Below are positions 1 to 6,811 of a stretch of 8,833 nucleotides of DNA, in pieces. The notes beneath the pieces were generated by a model. It searched no databases. It worked only from the letters and a program-made list of their open reading frames with translations, and was not told where the DNA came from. The position numbers and the translations under genes were made by a program. How positions within the stretch are numbered: position 1 is the first letter of the stretch; each line of letters opens with the position of its first letter. Origin of the DNA: Lentisphaeria bacterium UBA1829 (GTDB lineage Bacteria > Verrucomicrobiota > Lentisphaeria > Victivallales > UBA1829); the NCBI GenBank assembly GCA_002338895.1, contig DDJH01000210.1, positions 5,318 to 14,150 of the forward strand. Reading direction: 5' to 3'.

Positions 1-54
1 CCCGCCGATGAAGCGGTGCCACGGAGAATAAATTTTAGCGAACACGGTTTTCAT
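1..54 (-). CDS. Partial CDS, N-terminus only, function unknown
   Basis: Eighteen open codons run from an ATG at 54 to the left edge of the window, encoding MKTVFAKIYSPWHRFIGG. The start is supported by a strong purine-rich ribosome binding site (GGAAGGGG, 71 to 64 on the minus strand) 9 bases upstream. A plausible minus-strand promoter lies further up at 136-163. The frame also stays open upstream to another ATG at 90, which would add 12 residues, but that start lacks a well-placed ribosome binding site. The fragment is too short to assign a family. The gene is divergent from the pseudopilin/glycosidase operon and shares its intergenic region, so the two may be co-regulated. Confidence 0.5.
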   Translation of the reverse strand, partial: MKTVFAKIYSPWHRFIGG

Positions 55-135
55 CCATCCGAACCCCTTCCGGAATTTTAGTGCAATCATCCACCGATCC
101 GTTGCTCGGCGCATCCCAAATGATGACTTTTATTT

Positions 136-163
136 TTTATAAAAAGTGCACTTCTTTCTACAA
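136..163 (-). promoter_or_regulatory. Candidate sigma70-type promoter for the left-edge minus-strand gene
   Basis: Read on the minus strand, a -35-like TTGTAG (163 to 158) is followed after 16 bases by a -10-like TATAAA (141 to 136). It lies in an AT-rich island upstream of the minus-strand start at 54. The -35 match is moderate and the call rests on sequence alone. Confidence 0.4.
144..153. promoter_or_regulatory. Perfect palindrome AAGTGCACTT, candidate operator
   Basis: This is a perfect 10-base palindrome. It extends to 141-156 with one mismatched pair. It sits in the spacer of the minus-strand promoter and 18 bases upstream of the -35 box of the plus-strand promoter. A dimeric regulator bound here could act on both divergent promoters. 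No regulator gene is visible, so the role is inferred from position and symmetry. Confidence 0.35.
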
Positions 164-171
164 TAACTCCA

Positions 172-200
172 TTTACATTTTTTGCAAATCAGAGTATAAT
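172..200 (+). promoter_or_regulatory. Sigma70-type promoter of the plus-strand operon
   Basis: TTTACA at 172-177 and a consensus TATAAT at 195-200 are separated by the ideal 17 bases. Transcription would start near 207, giving a leader of about 30 bases that contains AGGAG at 228-232 before the ATG at 238. This is the best promoter in front of the four-gene cluster, and no comparable one is seen in the short gaps between its genes. Confidence 0.75.
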
Positions 201-237
201 TATCAAGAAGAAAAACCGATCCGAAACAGGAGACCCC

Positions 238-1044
238 ATGAAAACAGCCGATTCTTTTTCTTTCCGGAGGCGCACCGGCGCCCTTCTTCGGACGCGCTGC
301 CGGTTCACTCTGGTGGAACTCCTGCTGGTCATTGCGGTGATCGCGGTTCTGACCGCTCTTCTCCTTCCCGCGCTGAGCTCCGCACGGGAAGCCGCGCGCC
401 TGATCTCCTGCGCCAACAATCAGAAAGCGCTGGGGCTTGCGCAGGCCCAGTATTCCGCAACATACAACGACTACCTGCTCCCCGCCGCGTTCGACACGAT
501 CGACGACAACCGGTTCACCAAATGGATCGGCATTCTCTGCGACGTCACGGCCGACTCCAACGGCAATTACTCGGCATGGAACAACCGGGAAAGCTCCTAT
601 GGACTCATCTGGGGAATCAATCTTCCCTATAAGAAAGGACAGTTCACCTGTCCGAGCGAACCGATGCCGCTGAACTGGACAATGTCCACCCCGCAGATTT
701 CCCGCTGGACACATTACCATATCAATCTGTTTCTGCATGGCGGCTTCTGCGCAAGCGGGGCAAGAATCCCTTTCCGGAAAACCTCGCAGGTGGCGATGCC
801 GGCAAGCGCGATGTCCATCACCGAAGGGGTCTCCCGCGGAGGATACCAGTTTGTCACGTTTCAGGGATACGAGACCATCAACTGGAAGCGCCACCACCCG
901 AAAGGGGGAAACGGACGGGTCAACATGCTGTTTTTCGACGGTCACGTCGCCCGCATGGCGCTGACCGATGTTCAAGCCGTAAAAAGTTTTTCCGGCGTTC
1001 TCAACTCGCAGGGAATTTTCAAAGCCGGATTCAAGGAATTATAA
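238..1044 (+). CDS. Pseudopilin-like protein (prepilin N-terminus, DUF1559/H-X9-DG type), first of a tandem pair
   Basis: This 268-residue protein is probably anchored by a type IV pilin-like N-terminal helix and exposes a globular domain outside the inner membrane. After a basic leader of 22 residues comes the prepilin motif FTLVELLL, with F23 as expected mature residue 1 and the conserved Glu at mature position 5 (E27). A hydrophobic helix follows to about residue 46, then the typical S-C-x-N-N and YNDYLLP segments. A C-P-S motif lies at C138. Near the end, H219 and D234-G235 correspond to the H-X9-DG motif, but with 14 intervening residues. The residue before F23 is Arg, not the usual Gly. 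AGGAG lies 5 bases before the ATG. It is the first gene of the operon and clearly paralogous to the next. The ligand is unknown; in this lineage such proteins are numerous and not true type II secretion subunits. The family call is firm, the role inferred. Confidence 0.85.
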   Translation: MKTADSFSFRRRTGALLRTRCRFTLVELLLVIAVIAVLTALLLPALSSAREAARLISCANNQKALGLAQAQYSATYNDYLLPAAFDTIDDNRFTKWIGILCDVTADSNGNYSAWNNRESSYGLIWGINLPYKKGQFTCPSEPMPLNWTMSTPQISRWTHYHINLFLHGGFCASGARIPFRKTSQVAMPASAMSITEGVSRGGYQFVTFQGYETINWKRHHPKGGNGRVNMLFFDGHVARMALTDVQAVKSFSGVLNSQGIFKAGFKEL

Positions 1045-1086
1045 CAGGAATTATTTTAAGTTGCTGAATTTGAAGGGATGAAACCA

Positions 1087-1884
1087 ATGAGGAAAAACAT
1101 GTCCGGAAAGACCGTTATACGGCACACAGTATTTACCCTGATAGAACTCCTTGTCGTAATTGCGATCATCGCGATCCTGGCGAGTCTTCTTCTGCCTGCG
1201 CTGAATTCCGCAAGGGACAAGGCAAGGTCGCTCTCCTGCCTGAACAATCTGAAGACACTCGGCATTGCGCTGAACCAGTACACCCTGAATTACAACGATT
1301 ATCTCCTCCCGGTTTACAACATTGTCGGCGAGAAGCCAAGCGATGCCAACAAACATGCCTACTGGGTCGGAGTCCTCTGCGAACTGCCGACGGAAAATGC
1401 CAATACCAGAGAAAACAGTTTCCGCCGTTCCCCGACCTATGGCGTCATGTGGGGGCAATATTGGGAACCGCATCCGCCCAAGGGAGATTTTTCCTGCCCT
1501 GCGGCGGAATTCGGAGTCCAGTGGGGTGGAGATTTTTACTGGTCGCACTACTACCTGAATCACCCGCTGCACGGCGGGAACTTCAACAATGAGGCGGCAT
1601 ACAATCTTCCGTTTTACAAAATTTCCCGGATCAAGACCCCGTCCATTGCCATTTCGCTTGCGGAACGGGGAACCTATCAATATTATCCAAGCTGGTCTGT
1701 GTTCCTGTCGTATGAAACGGCGACCAGTTTGAATTACGACCGTCACGGAGCGAAATCCGGCAGAGGACGGGCAAATGTCCTCTATTCCGACGGTCATACC
1801 GGCTCGCTGACACGCGGCGCCGCCATGGCGATCAAAGGAGGAAATTACGGAAACAATCTCATCTTCCAGGTCGGATACAAATAA
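1087..1884 (+). CDS. Pseudopilin-like protein (prepilin N-terminus, DUF1559/H-X9-DG type), second of a tandem pair
   Basis: Paralogue of the preceding protein, 265 residues from this start. The prepilin motif FTLIELLVV begins at F16 with the conserved Glu at E20, followed by a hydrophobic helix ([15 protein letters not shown]) and S-C-L-N-N. Both proteins share YNDYLLP, a W-x-G-x-L-C segment, F-x-C-P, L-H-G-G, R-H at 219-220, D235-G236-H, and a short tail with F-x-x-G-[FY]-K. Three in-frame ATGs are possible: 1078, 1087 and 1099. The one at 1087 is chosen because GAAGGG ends 9 bases before it but directly abuts 1078; 1099 has its own GAGGA 5 bases upstream and remains possible. The gene starts 42 bases after the previous stop. 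The residue before F16 is Val, again not Gly. Role as for its neighbour: an envelope-anchored, probably surface-exposed protein of unknown ligand. Confidence 0.85.
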   Translation: MRKNMSGKTVIRHTVFTLIELLVVIAIIAILASLLLPALNSARDKARSLSCLNNLKTLGIALNQYTLNYNDYLLPVYNIVGEKPSDANKHAYWVGVLCELPTENANTRENSFRRSPTYGVMWGQYWEPHPPKGDFSCPAAEFGVQWGGDFYWSHYYLNHPLHGGNFNNEAAYNLPFYKISRIKTPSIAISLAERGTYQYYPSWSVFLSYETATSLNYDRHGAKSGRGRANVLYSDGHTGSLTRGAAMAIKGGNYGNNLIFQVGYK

Positions 1885-1940
1885 GACCGGACATCGGCCA
1901 CCGGAATGAAAACCATCATTTTATGATAGAAGGAGTCTCC

Positions 1941-4900
1941 ATGAATTTTCGGATCGGAATTCTTTTTCTGACACTCGGGCCGCTGATCGCGGCGGAAAAA
2001 CTGCCCATTCCGGCTGGGAAGGCCGGACTGCCGCAGAATACGGCAAAAGCGGAAGCGGAAATGTTCACTCCCGTCCTGGAGGGGAGCACCGTCTCGGCGG
2101 GAAACAAAAAAATCCAGCTGACCGACACATTCAAACTCTCCATCACGGAAAACGGACGCGCCCTCGCGGAAACCCGATACGTTTTTACTCTGAAAGACAG
2201 GAAAACCGGAAAAATCACCTGGCACTCCCTCGGCAGCAAACGTCAGGGAATGTATAAAACCGGATGGCAGGGCGGGAAAAAGATCTCGGAAGAGAAAATC
2301 TCCATCGGGGGCTGCACATGGGATTTCGCCCGGCAGGAGGTCGAACTCCTGCCGAACGGCCTTCTCCAGGTCACATTCACCTGGAAGGAGCCCGATCCGG
2401 AAAAGTACACGCTGAATCTGTACGGCTGTTTCATCAGCGTTCCCTACTCCGTCGGCGGCGGGAAACGGATCGTCTGCGATGGAAAAACCGTTTCCCTTCC
2501 GACAACGCCGGTCAACTTCATCACCTCTGCGGGCGGAGAGAAACCGCATTCCATTCAGTTTTTCCCGGATGATCCCGCCCGGACCTTCACAATTTCCGGA
2601 AAAGCCGGAGAGCTTGCCGGGATCACCTGTTTTGCCCTGAAAGATTCGCTCCGGTTTGATCTGAAGGAGAATCGTTCGGCCGGAAAGCTGGTGTTCACGA
2701 TCGACATCCGGAAGGGCGTTCGTCCCGCCGTTTCGGACGCCATGCGCGGGAACGTCGATTTCCGCGCGCTCGACAATCTCGACATGCCCGACAATTCCAG
2801 CCGGAACATTCTGGTCAATCCCTCCTTCGAGCAGGGCCTTCTCGGCTACCACTTCTTTGAAGAAGGCTACAATCAGAGCCGGGAGAAATGGGAAACGCCG
2901 ATGTATGCGCTGGACAGCAAAGAGCGTGTGTTCGGGAAAAACTCGCTGCGGATCACAACCTTCTTCGCGCATAAAAAAGGGGACGACTACCGGAATCTGA
3001 ACACGGCGTGCAATATTTCCACCCAGCATGTCGCCGTGGCGCCGGGTGTTTACACGCTGAGCTTCTACATCAAGGGATCGCATCCCGGGGAACAGACGTT
3101 CAACATCTGGGTCGCCCCCTACAATTACGGGCCCTACACGACGTGGCTGGCGGTGAAGAACGGGAAACTCTCGCTTCCGGTCACAAAGGAGTGGAAGAGA
3201 TATGTGACGACGTTCCGGATCGAATCGACGATGCCGCTGTCTGTCCGCTTCAACGCGGTCAGCTCCCGGCGCCGCGGCTTTGTCTGGATCGACGGACTCC
3301 AGGTGGAAAAGGGCGATCGGATGAGCGCATTCGACGTCAAGGCGGCGGAAGCGCGTCTGGTCACCTCCGACCCCGACAACTTTGTCTCGGCCTCCGCCCC
3401 GCTTGATGCGAAACTGGAAATCCAGTCCGTTCCGGATTCGACGGGAAAAGGCGTCACCACCGTCCGCAACTTCTATCGCGAGACCGTGGCGAAACGGGAG
3501 TTCTCCTTCCGGACCGACTCAGACGGACGCGCCGTCGTCCCGCTCCAACTCGACGGCATCGGCAAGGGCATCTTCCTGCTCCGCACGGACTACACGCTCG
3601 CAGACGGCCGCAAATGCTACGATCTTCACCGGCTCACGATCCTCGATTTCCTGAAGAATCAGCATCCCAACCGCTTCCTGTTCAGCGACAACTACGGCGG
3701 ACTTTACGAAAGTCCCGATCTCTACCGGATTCTGGATCGTTACAGGAAACTCGGATTCGGTTTCAAGGCGCAGGATTTCGTCGGCGATCCGCTGATCCAC
3801 AGCACGTTTGAGAAATTCGGGATCCCGATCTCGGAAATCATCATTACCCGCGGCTACAAGACCAAAGACGGAACCCGGCATTTCGGCGTTGTGGAGGATC
3901 TTTCCCACCGCGCCAACTATCAGAAACGCTCCGATTTCCTGTTCCGGGATTTCTATCTGGATTCCAACGGAAGTGTCACACCGGCGTATCTGGAGAAGGT
4001 CCGGAAGGGGTGCGAAAAACTCGCCCGGAAATATCCGCATGTGATCCGCTGGCAGTTCTCCAATGAAATGGGGGCCGGATTCCCGAACGAATGGTGGTCC
4101 AAAGAGGGAACACCGGAAAAGCGGGCGGAGATTTTCGCCCGGATTCTCAAGGCCTTCTCCGACGGAATCAAGGCGGGAAATCCGAAAGCGGAAGTCAGCG
4201 CGGACTGTCCGTGGAACATGAATCCGACCGGTGGAATTCAGGAGACCGCCGAGCTGCTCCGCGCGTGCAATCAAATCGGCCTCAAGTTCGACCGTCTGGC
4301 CTGTCACACCTACCGGGCCTCGCCGGAGAGTCCCGATCTGGATGCGGACGCGGCGCTCTATTTCGACACCGTCGGCAAACTCGGTTATACGAAGGAGCCG
4401 CTCTTCTGGAGTGAGATGATGCACTGGGGCCCCTACACCATCCCGGCATGGGGCGTGGCCTCCGCCGACTGGATGGGATCGCCCAGAACATGGATCGGCG
4501 GCGCTATCAGTTATGACATGGGATGGGTGGAGAAGATTTCCGCCGCATGGCGCGCCCGCTCCTGGCTCGTTGCGCTCAAGTATTCCGACCGGGTCCGGAG
4601 CGCCTGCGCGGCATCGGACAAGAACAACTTCGCCATGGATCTGAATCTGACTCCGTTTGCGTCGCAGGTGATGCCGAACACGCTCGGGAATCTGCTCGGG
4701 GATTCGAAATTCAAAAAGGATGTCCGGTTTGCGGCATACATCCGGACATATATTTTTGAAGATGCGCGGAAACGACCGGTTGCCGCCGTCTGGTGTCATC
4801 TTCCGGCTCTCGACGAGGGACGGCAGGACGCCCCCGTCGCCGAGGCCGATTTCGGAAACTCGCTCGAATCGGTCATCGACCTGATGAACAACGAGCGAGC

Positions 4901-5942
4901 CTTCAAACCCGGAAAAGTCTCCTTTGCGGTCACCTCCTTCCCGCTGTTCTTCCGCGGGAAGCCCGGGACGCTTCCGGCAATGGTCAAGGCGTTCGAAAAT
5001 GCGGTGATCCTTTCCGGAGAGGGGGTCTCGCCGCTGCTTGTTTCCGCCAACCCCTCTGCCCCGGACAAGGCGGAGCTGAAGCTCAAGAATCTGCTCTCGA
5101 CTCCTTTCGACGGAACAATCGGCACAACGGAGGTCAAAATCGCCGGAGCCGCCGAAGGGAAAGTCCTTCTTCCGCTGCCGGAAGTGCTGGCCTATGACCG
5201 GATCACGGAAGAGAAGCTCCCGGTCCGCATTCAGGGAAAGAGCGGAGGGAACATCTCGATGGATCTCAGCTTCCGCGGCTCTCTCTGCAAACGCGTTCCG
5301 GACTCCGCGACGCTGGAGTCGATGGACTGGAAAACCGTTCCCGCGGTCCGTCTGACCGTATCCAAAGGGAAACCGGCGCTCACTTCGGGAGTCTATCGCA
5401 CCGCATGGAACCGGAAAGGATTCTTCCTCCGGGTGGAGATCAAAGATGCAAAATTCTCTCATCTGGAATTTTCCAAAACCGAGAGCCGCTGGGCGAACGA
5501 TTCTCTGCAGGTCTATTTCGACACCTTCGCCGACGCGCGTTCCCGGCAGGCCGTCGGATACGACGAGAACGATTACGACTACCTGATCCTTCCCAATGCG
5601 GCCGGAAACAGCTGCTCCGTCTACCGCAACCGGATGGTCGACTGGCAGCTCGGACTCGGGACCTCGCAGGAAAAAGCGGGAACCTTCGCCAAGGACATCC
5701 CGACCAAGTTCACAAAGATCCCCGGCGGATATGTTTACGAAATCTTCTTCCCCGCGAAACACATCCTGCCGATTCAGCTGAAGGAGGGGTACCCCTTCGG
5801 ATTCGGCGTCCATGTTCCGAACGCGGACGATCCCGCCGTCCGGACAGCCAGACGCGCCGTTTCCTCCCTGACCAACTCCGGCGATGGGACCGACTGCTAC
5901 AACAAGCCCCATCTCTGGCCTGTCCTTCTGCTCTGGAAATGA
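1941..5942 (+). CDS. Secreted multidomain glycoside hydrolase, clan GH-A type, with carbohydrate-binding modules
   Basis: This protein of 1333 residues starts with a signal peptide (about residues 1-18, ending L-I-A-A). The start at 1941 is chosen because AAGGAG at 1930-1935 lies 5 bases before it; an in-frame ATG at 1923 precedes that site. Layout: N-terminal beta-rich domain to about 285; a CBM4/9-like jelly roll about 289-458 (N-P-S-F-E opening, closing V-W-I-D-G-L-Q-V); a beta-sandwich linker to about 570; a TIM barrel about 575-905; beta-rich domain(s) to about 1100; a CBM9-like domain about 1120-1333 with D-S-L-Q-V-Y-F-D-T. In the barrel, the Asn-Glu of QFSNEMG gives acid/base E709, and F-W-S-E gives nucleophile E825. 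Their spacing of 116 fits clan GH-A retaining enzymes. I cannot assign a numbered GH family; GH39-like is one option. It probably cleaves a complex glycan outside the cytoplasm. Third gene of the operon. Confidence 0.8.
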   Translation: MNFRIGILFLTLGPLIAAEKLPIPAGKAGLPQNTAKAEAEMFTPVLEGSTVSAGNKKIQLTDTFKLSITENGRALAETRYVFTLKDRKTGKITWHSLGSKRQGMYKTGWQGGKKISEEKISIGGCTWDFARQEVELLPNGLLQVTFTWKEPDPEKYTLNLYGCFISVPYSVGGGKRIVCDGKTVSLPTTPVNFITSAGGEKPHSIQFFPDDPARTFTISGKAGELAGITCFALKDSLRFDLKENRSAGKLVFTIDIRKGVRPAVSDAMRGNVDFRALDNLDMPDNSSRNILVNPSFEQGLLGYHFFEEGYNQSREKWETPMYALDSKERVFGKNSLRITTFFAHKKGDDYRNLNTACNISTQHVAVAPGVYTLSFYIKGSHPGEQTFNIWVAPYNYGPYTTWLAVKNGKLSLPVTKEWKRYVTTFRIESTMPLSVRFNAVSSRRRGFVWIDGLQVEKGDRMSAFDVKAAEARLVTSDPDNFVSASAPLDAKLEIQSVPDSTGKGVTTVRNFYRETVAKREFSFRTDSDGRAVVPLQLDGIGKGIFLLRTDYTLADGRKCYDLHRLTILDFLKNQHPNRFLFSDNYGGLYESPDLYRILDRYRKLGFGFKAQDFVGDPLIHSTFEKFGIPISEIIITRGYKTKDGTRHFGVVEDLSHRANYQKRSDFLFRDFYLDSNGSVTPAYLEKVRKGCEKLARKYPHVIRWQFSNEMGAGFPNEWWSKEGTPEKRAEIFARILKAFSDGIKAGNPKAEVSADCPWNMNPTGGIQETAELLRACNQIGLKFDRLACHTYRASPESPDLDADAALYFDTVGKLGYTKEPLFWSEMMHWGPYTIPAWGVASADWMGSPRTWIGGAISYDMGWVEKISAAWRARSWLVALKYSDRVRSACAASDKNNFAMDLNLTPFASQVMPNTLGNLLGDSKFKKDVRFAAYIRTYIFEDARKRPVAAVWCHLPALDEGRQDAPVAEADFGNSLESVIDLMNNERAFKPGKVSFAVTSFPLFFRGKPGTLPAMVKAFENAVILSGEGVSPLLVSANPSAPDKAELKLKNLLSTPFDGTIGTTEVKIAGAAEGKVLLPLPEVLAYDRITEEKLPVRIQGKSGGNISMDLSFRGSLCKRVPDSATLESMDWKTVPAVRLTVSKGKPALTSGVYRTAWNRKGFFLRVEIKDAKFSHLEFSKTESRWANDSLQVYFDTFADARSRQAVGYDENDYDYLILPNAAGNSCSVYRNRMVDWQLGLGTSQEKAGTFAKDIPTKFTKIPGGYVYEIFFPAKHILPIQLKEGYPFGFGVHVPNADDPAVRTARRAVSSLTNSGDGTDCYNKPHLWPVLLLWK

Positions 5943-5987
5943 CAAGATGCCGCACACACGCAAACTCAGAATAAAAGGAGAAGCAAA

Positions 5988-6533
5988 ATGAAAATGAAAC
6001 AAACATTCCTGACCGTCGCCGCCCTCTGTTCCGCCGGACTCCTCTCCGCCGCCGATTTCCGTATCGACATCAGCGGGGAACGTTCCAAAGTTGAAATGGA
6101 AATCAAGGAAGTCGGCGAATCCATCCGGGGAGAAGGCGCCGGATGGCTCGGCGAAAGAAAAAATCAGCGGCTCATTTTCTCCGGTCCCGCCTCCGCGAAG
6201 TGGGAGACAAAAACCTTCTCTTTTCTGCCGAAGACCAATGGCAGCATCAGTCTCTGCCTGATGGGAACCATCAACAAGCCGGGAGCCCCTCTCCTCGCGT
6301 ATGACGATGTCCGGATCAACGGTCAGCCCGTCAAAAACGGAAGTTTCGAAGAGGGGGAGGGAGACAAAATCGCCGTCTGGGGCGGATGGGGCAAAGCAAA
6401 ACGGATGAACGACGGCGGCGCGGCCGGCCAACACTATGTCCTGGCCAACCATGTCAACGCCCTCGCGCAGACAATCCCGGTCAAAGCCGGCGAAAAAGTC
6501 ACCATCTCTTTTCAGGTGAAAAACGAAAAGTGA
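5988..6533 (+). CDS. Small secreted beta-sandwich protein, CBM4/9-like, possibly circularly permuted
   Basis: This 181-residue protein has a clear signal peptide (MKMKQ then a hydrophobic stretch, cleavage near S-A-A at about residue 22). The start is supported by AAGGAG 7 bases upstream; a second ATG two codons later is less likely. I do not recognise a named family. Segments like those of CBM4/9 (CenC-type) jelly rolls are present but in swapped order: the usual C-terminal parts (W72-x-T-x-T-F, then Y105-D-D-V) come first. The usual N-terminal parts follow: N117-G-S-F-E-E-G, a Trp-Gly-rich strand, and Q161-T-I-P-V-K-A-G-E-K-V-T-I-S-F-Q-V-K at the C-terminus. No catalytic motif is visible. 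It is the last gene of the operon, 45 bases after the large hydrolase, so a glycan-binding partner role is plausible but inferred. A C-terminally truncated second domain is the alternative reading. Confidence 0.75.
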   Translation: MKMKQTFLTVAALCSAGLLSAADFRIDISGERSKVEMEIKEVGESIRGEGAGWLGERKNQRLIFSGPASAKWETKTFSFLPKTNGSISLCLMGTINKPGAPLLAYDDVRINGQPVKNGSFEEGEGDKIAVWGGWGKAKRMNDGGAAGQHYVLANHVNALAQTIPVKAGEKVTISFQVKNEK

Positions 6534-6550
6534 TGTTTTTTGAATCAAAC

Positions 6551-6599
6551 AGGAGCCGCAGGCCCGGTGCAGGTCCGTGACCTGCTTCGGCCCGGCGGA
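6551..6599 (+). repeat. Hairpin-forming extragenic repeat, copy 1
   Basis: This 49-base unit matches copy 2 (8785-8833) at 44 positions in the same orientation. Its core, 6561-6593, folds into an imperfect hairpin: 15-base arms around a CGT loop, with the inner arm GCAGGTC paired to GACCTGC. It begins 17 bases after the stop of the small secreted protein, in the convergent gap. It has no T-tract after the stem, so it is not a standard intrinsic terminator, but could still stabilise the mRNA 3' end. Confidence 0.7.
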
Positions 6600-6620
6600 A
6601 CAAGCTGGTCGCCGCAGGAC

Positions 6621-6650
6621 GAAATCCTCTTTTGCTGCAGAAGAGATTTT
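6621..6650. terminator. Weak candidate bidirectional terminator
   Basis: The arm AAATCCTCTT (6622-6631) pairs with AAGAGATTT (6641-6649), leaving one bulged C and a 9-base loop. A short T-run ends the plus-strand stem, and the opposite strand also ends in TTT. It lies between convergent genes, where a terminator is expected. The stem is AT-rich and the T-run short. Smaller inverted repeats nearby, at 6756-6770 (AATCC/GGATT) and 6785-6798 (GGCAA/TTGCC), are weaker alternatives. The rest of 6600-6811 shows no convincing gene. Confidence 0.3.
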
Positions 6651-6811
6651 CCCCCTGACCGACCGGCTGACCCGTGAAAATGCGGACCCGTCACTCAGCC
6701 GGAAAACATCAGAAACAGGATCTTCCCCGCCCGAACGAGCAATAAAAGCTCTTTCAATCCCCGACGGATTCCCTGTTTTCTCCTGGCAAAGTCTTGCCTT
6801 TGACTGGCTGC

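Noticed and set aside
81..632. Plus-strand open frame of about 183 codons crossing the promoter region
   Set aside because: It runs through the consensus promoter and then out of frame through the first pseudopilin. The arginine/serine/proline-rich product is typical of a shadow frame.
130..975. Minus-strand open frame of about 281 codons opposite the first pseudopilin gene
   Set aside because: It covers the complete prepilin-type gene and its promoter on the other strand. Its protein shows no family features.
238..1884. The tandem pseudopilins as part of a type II secretion or type IV pilus machine
   Set aside because: No ATPase, platform protein, secretin or prepilin peptidase gene is nearby. 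The C-terminal H-Xn-DG form marks the lineage-expanded DUF1559-like family and not GspG or PilA.
1845..3083. Minus-strand open frame of about 412 codons opposite the start of the hydrolase gene
   Set aside because: No recognisable motif or ribosome binding site, and it overlaps the signal peptide and first domain of a convincing gene on the other strand.
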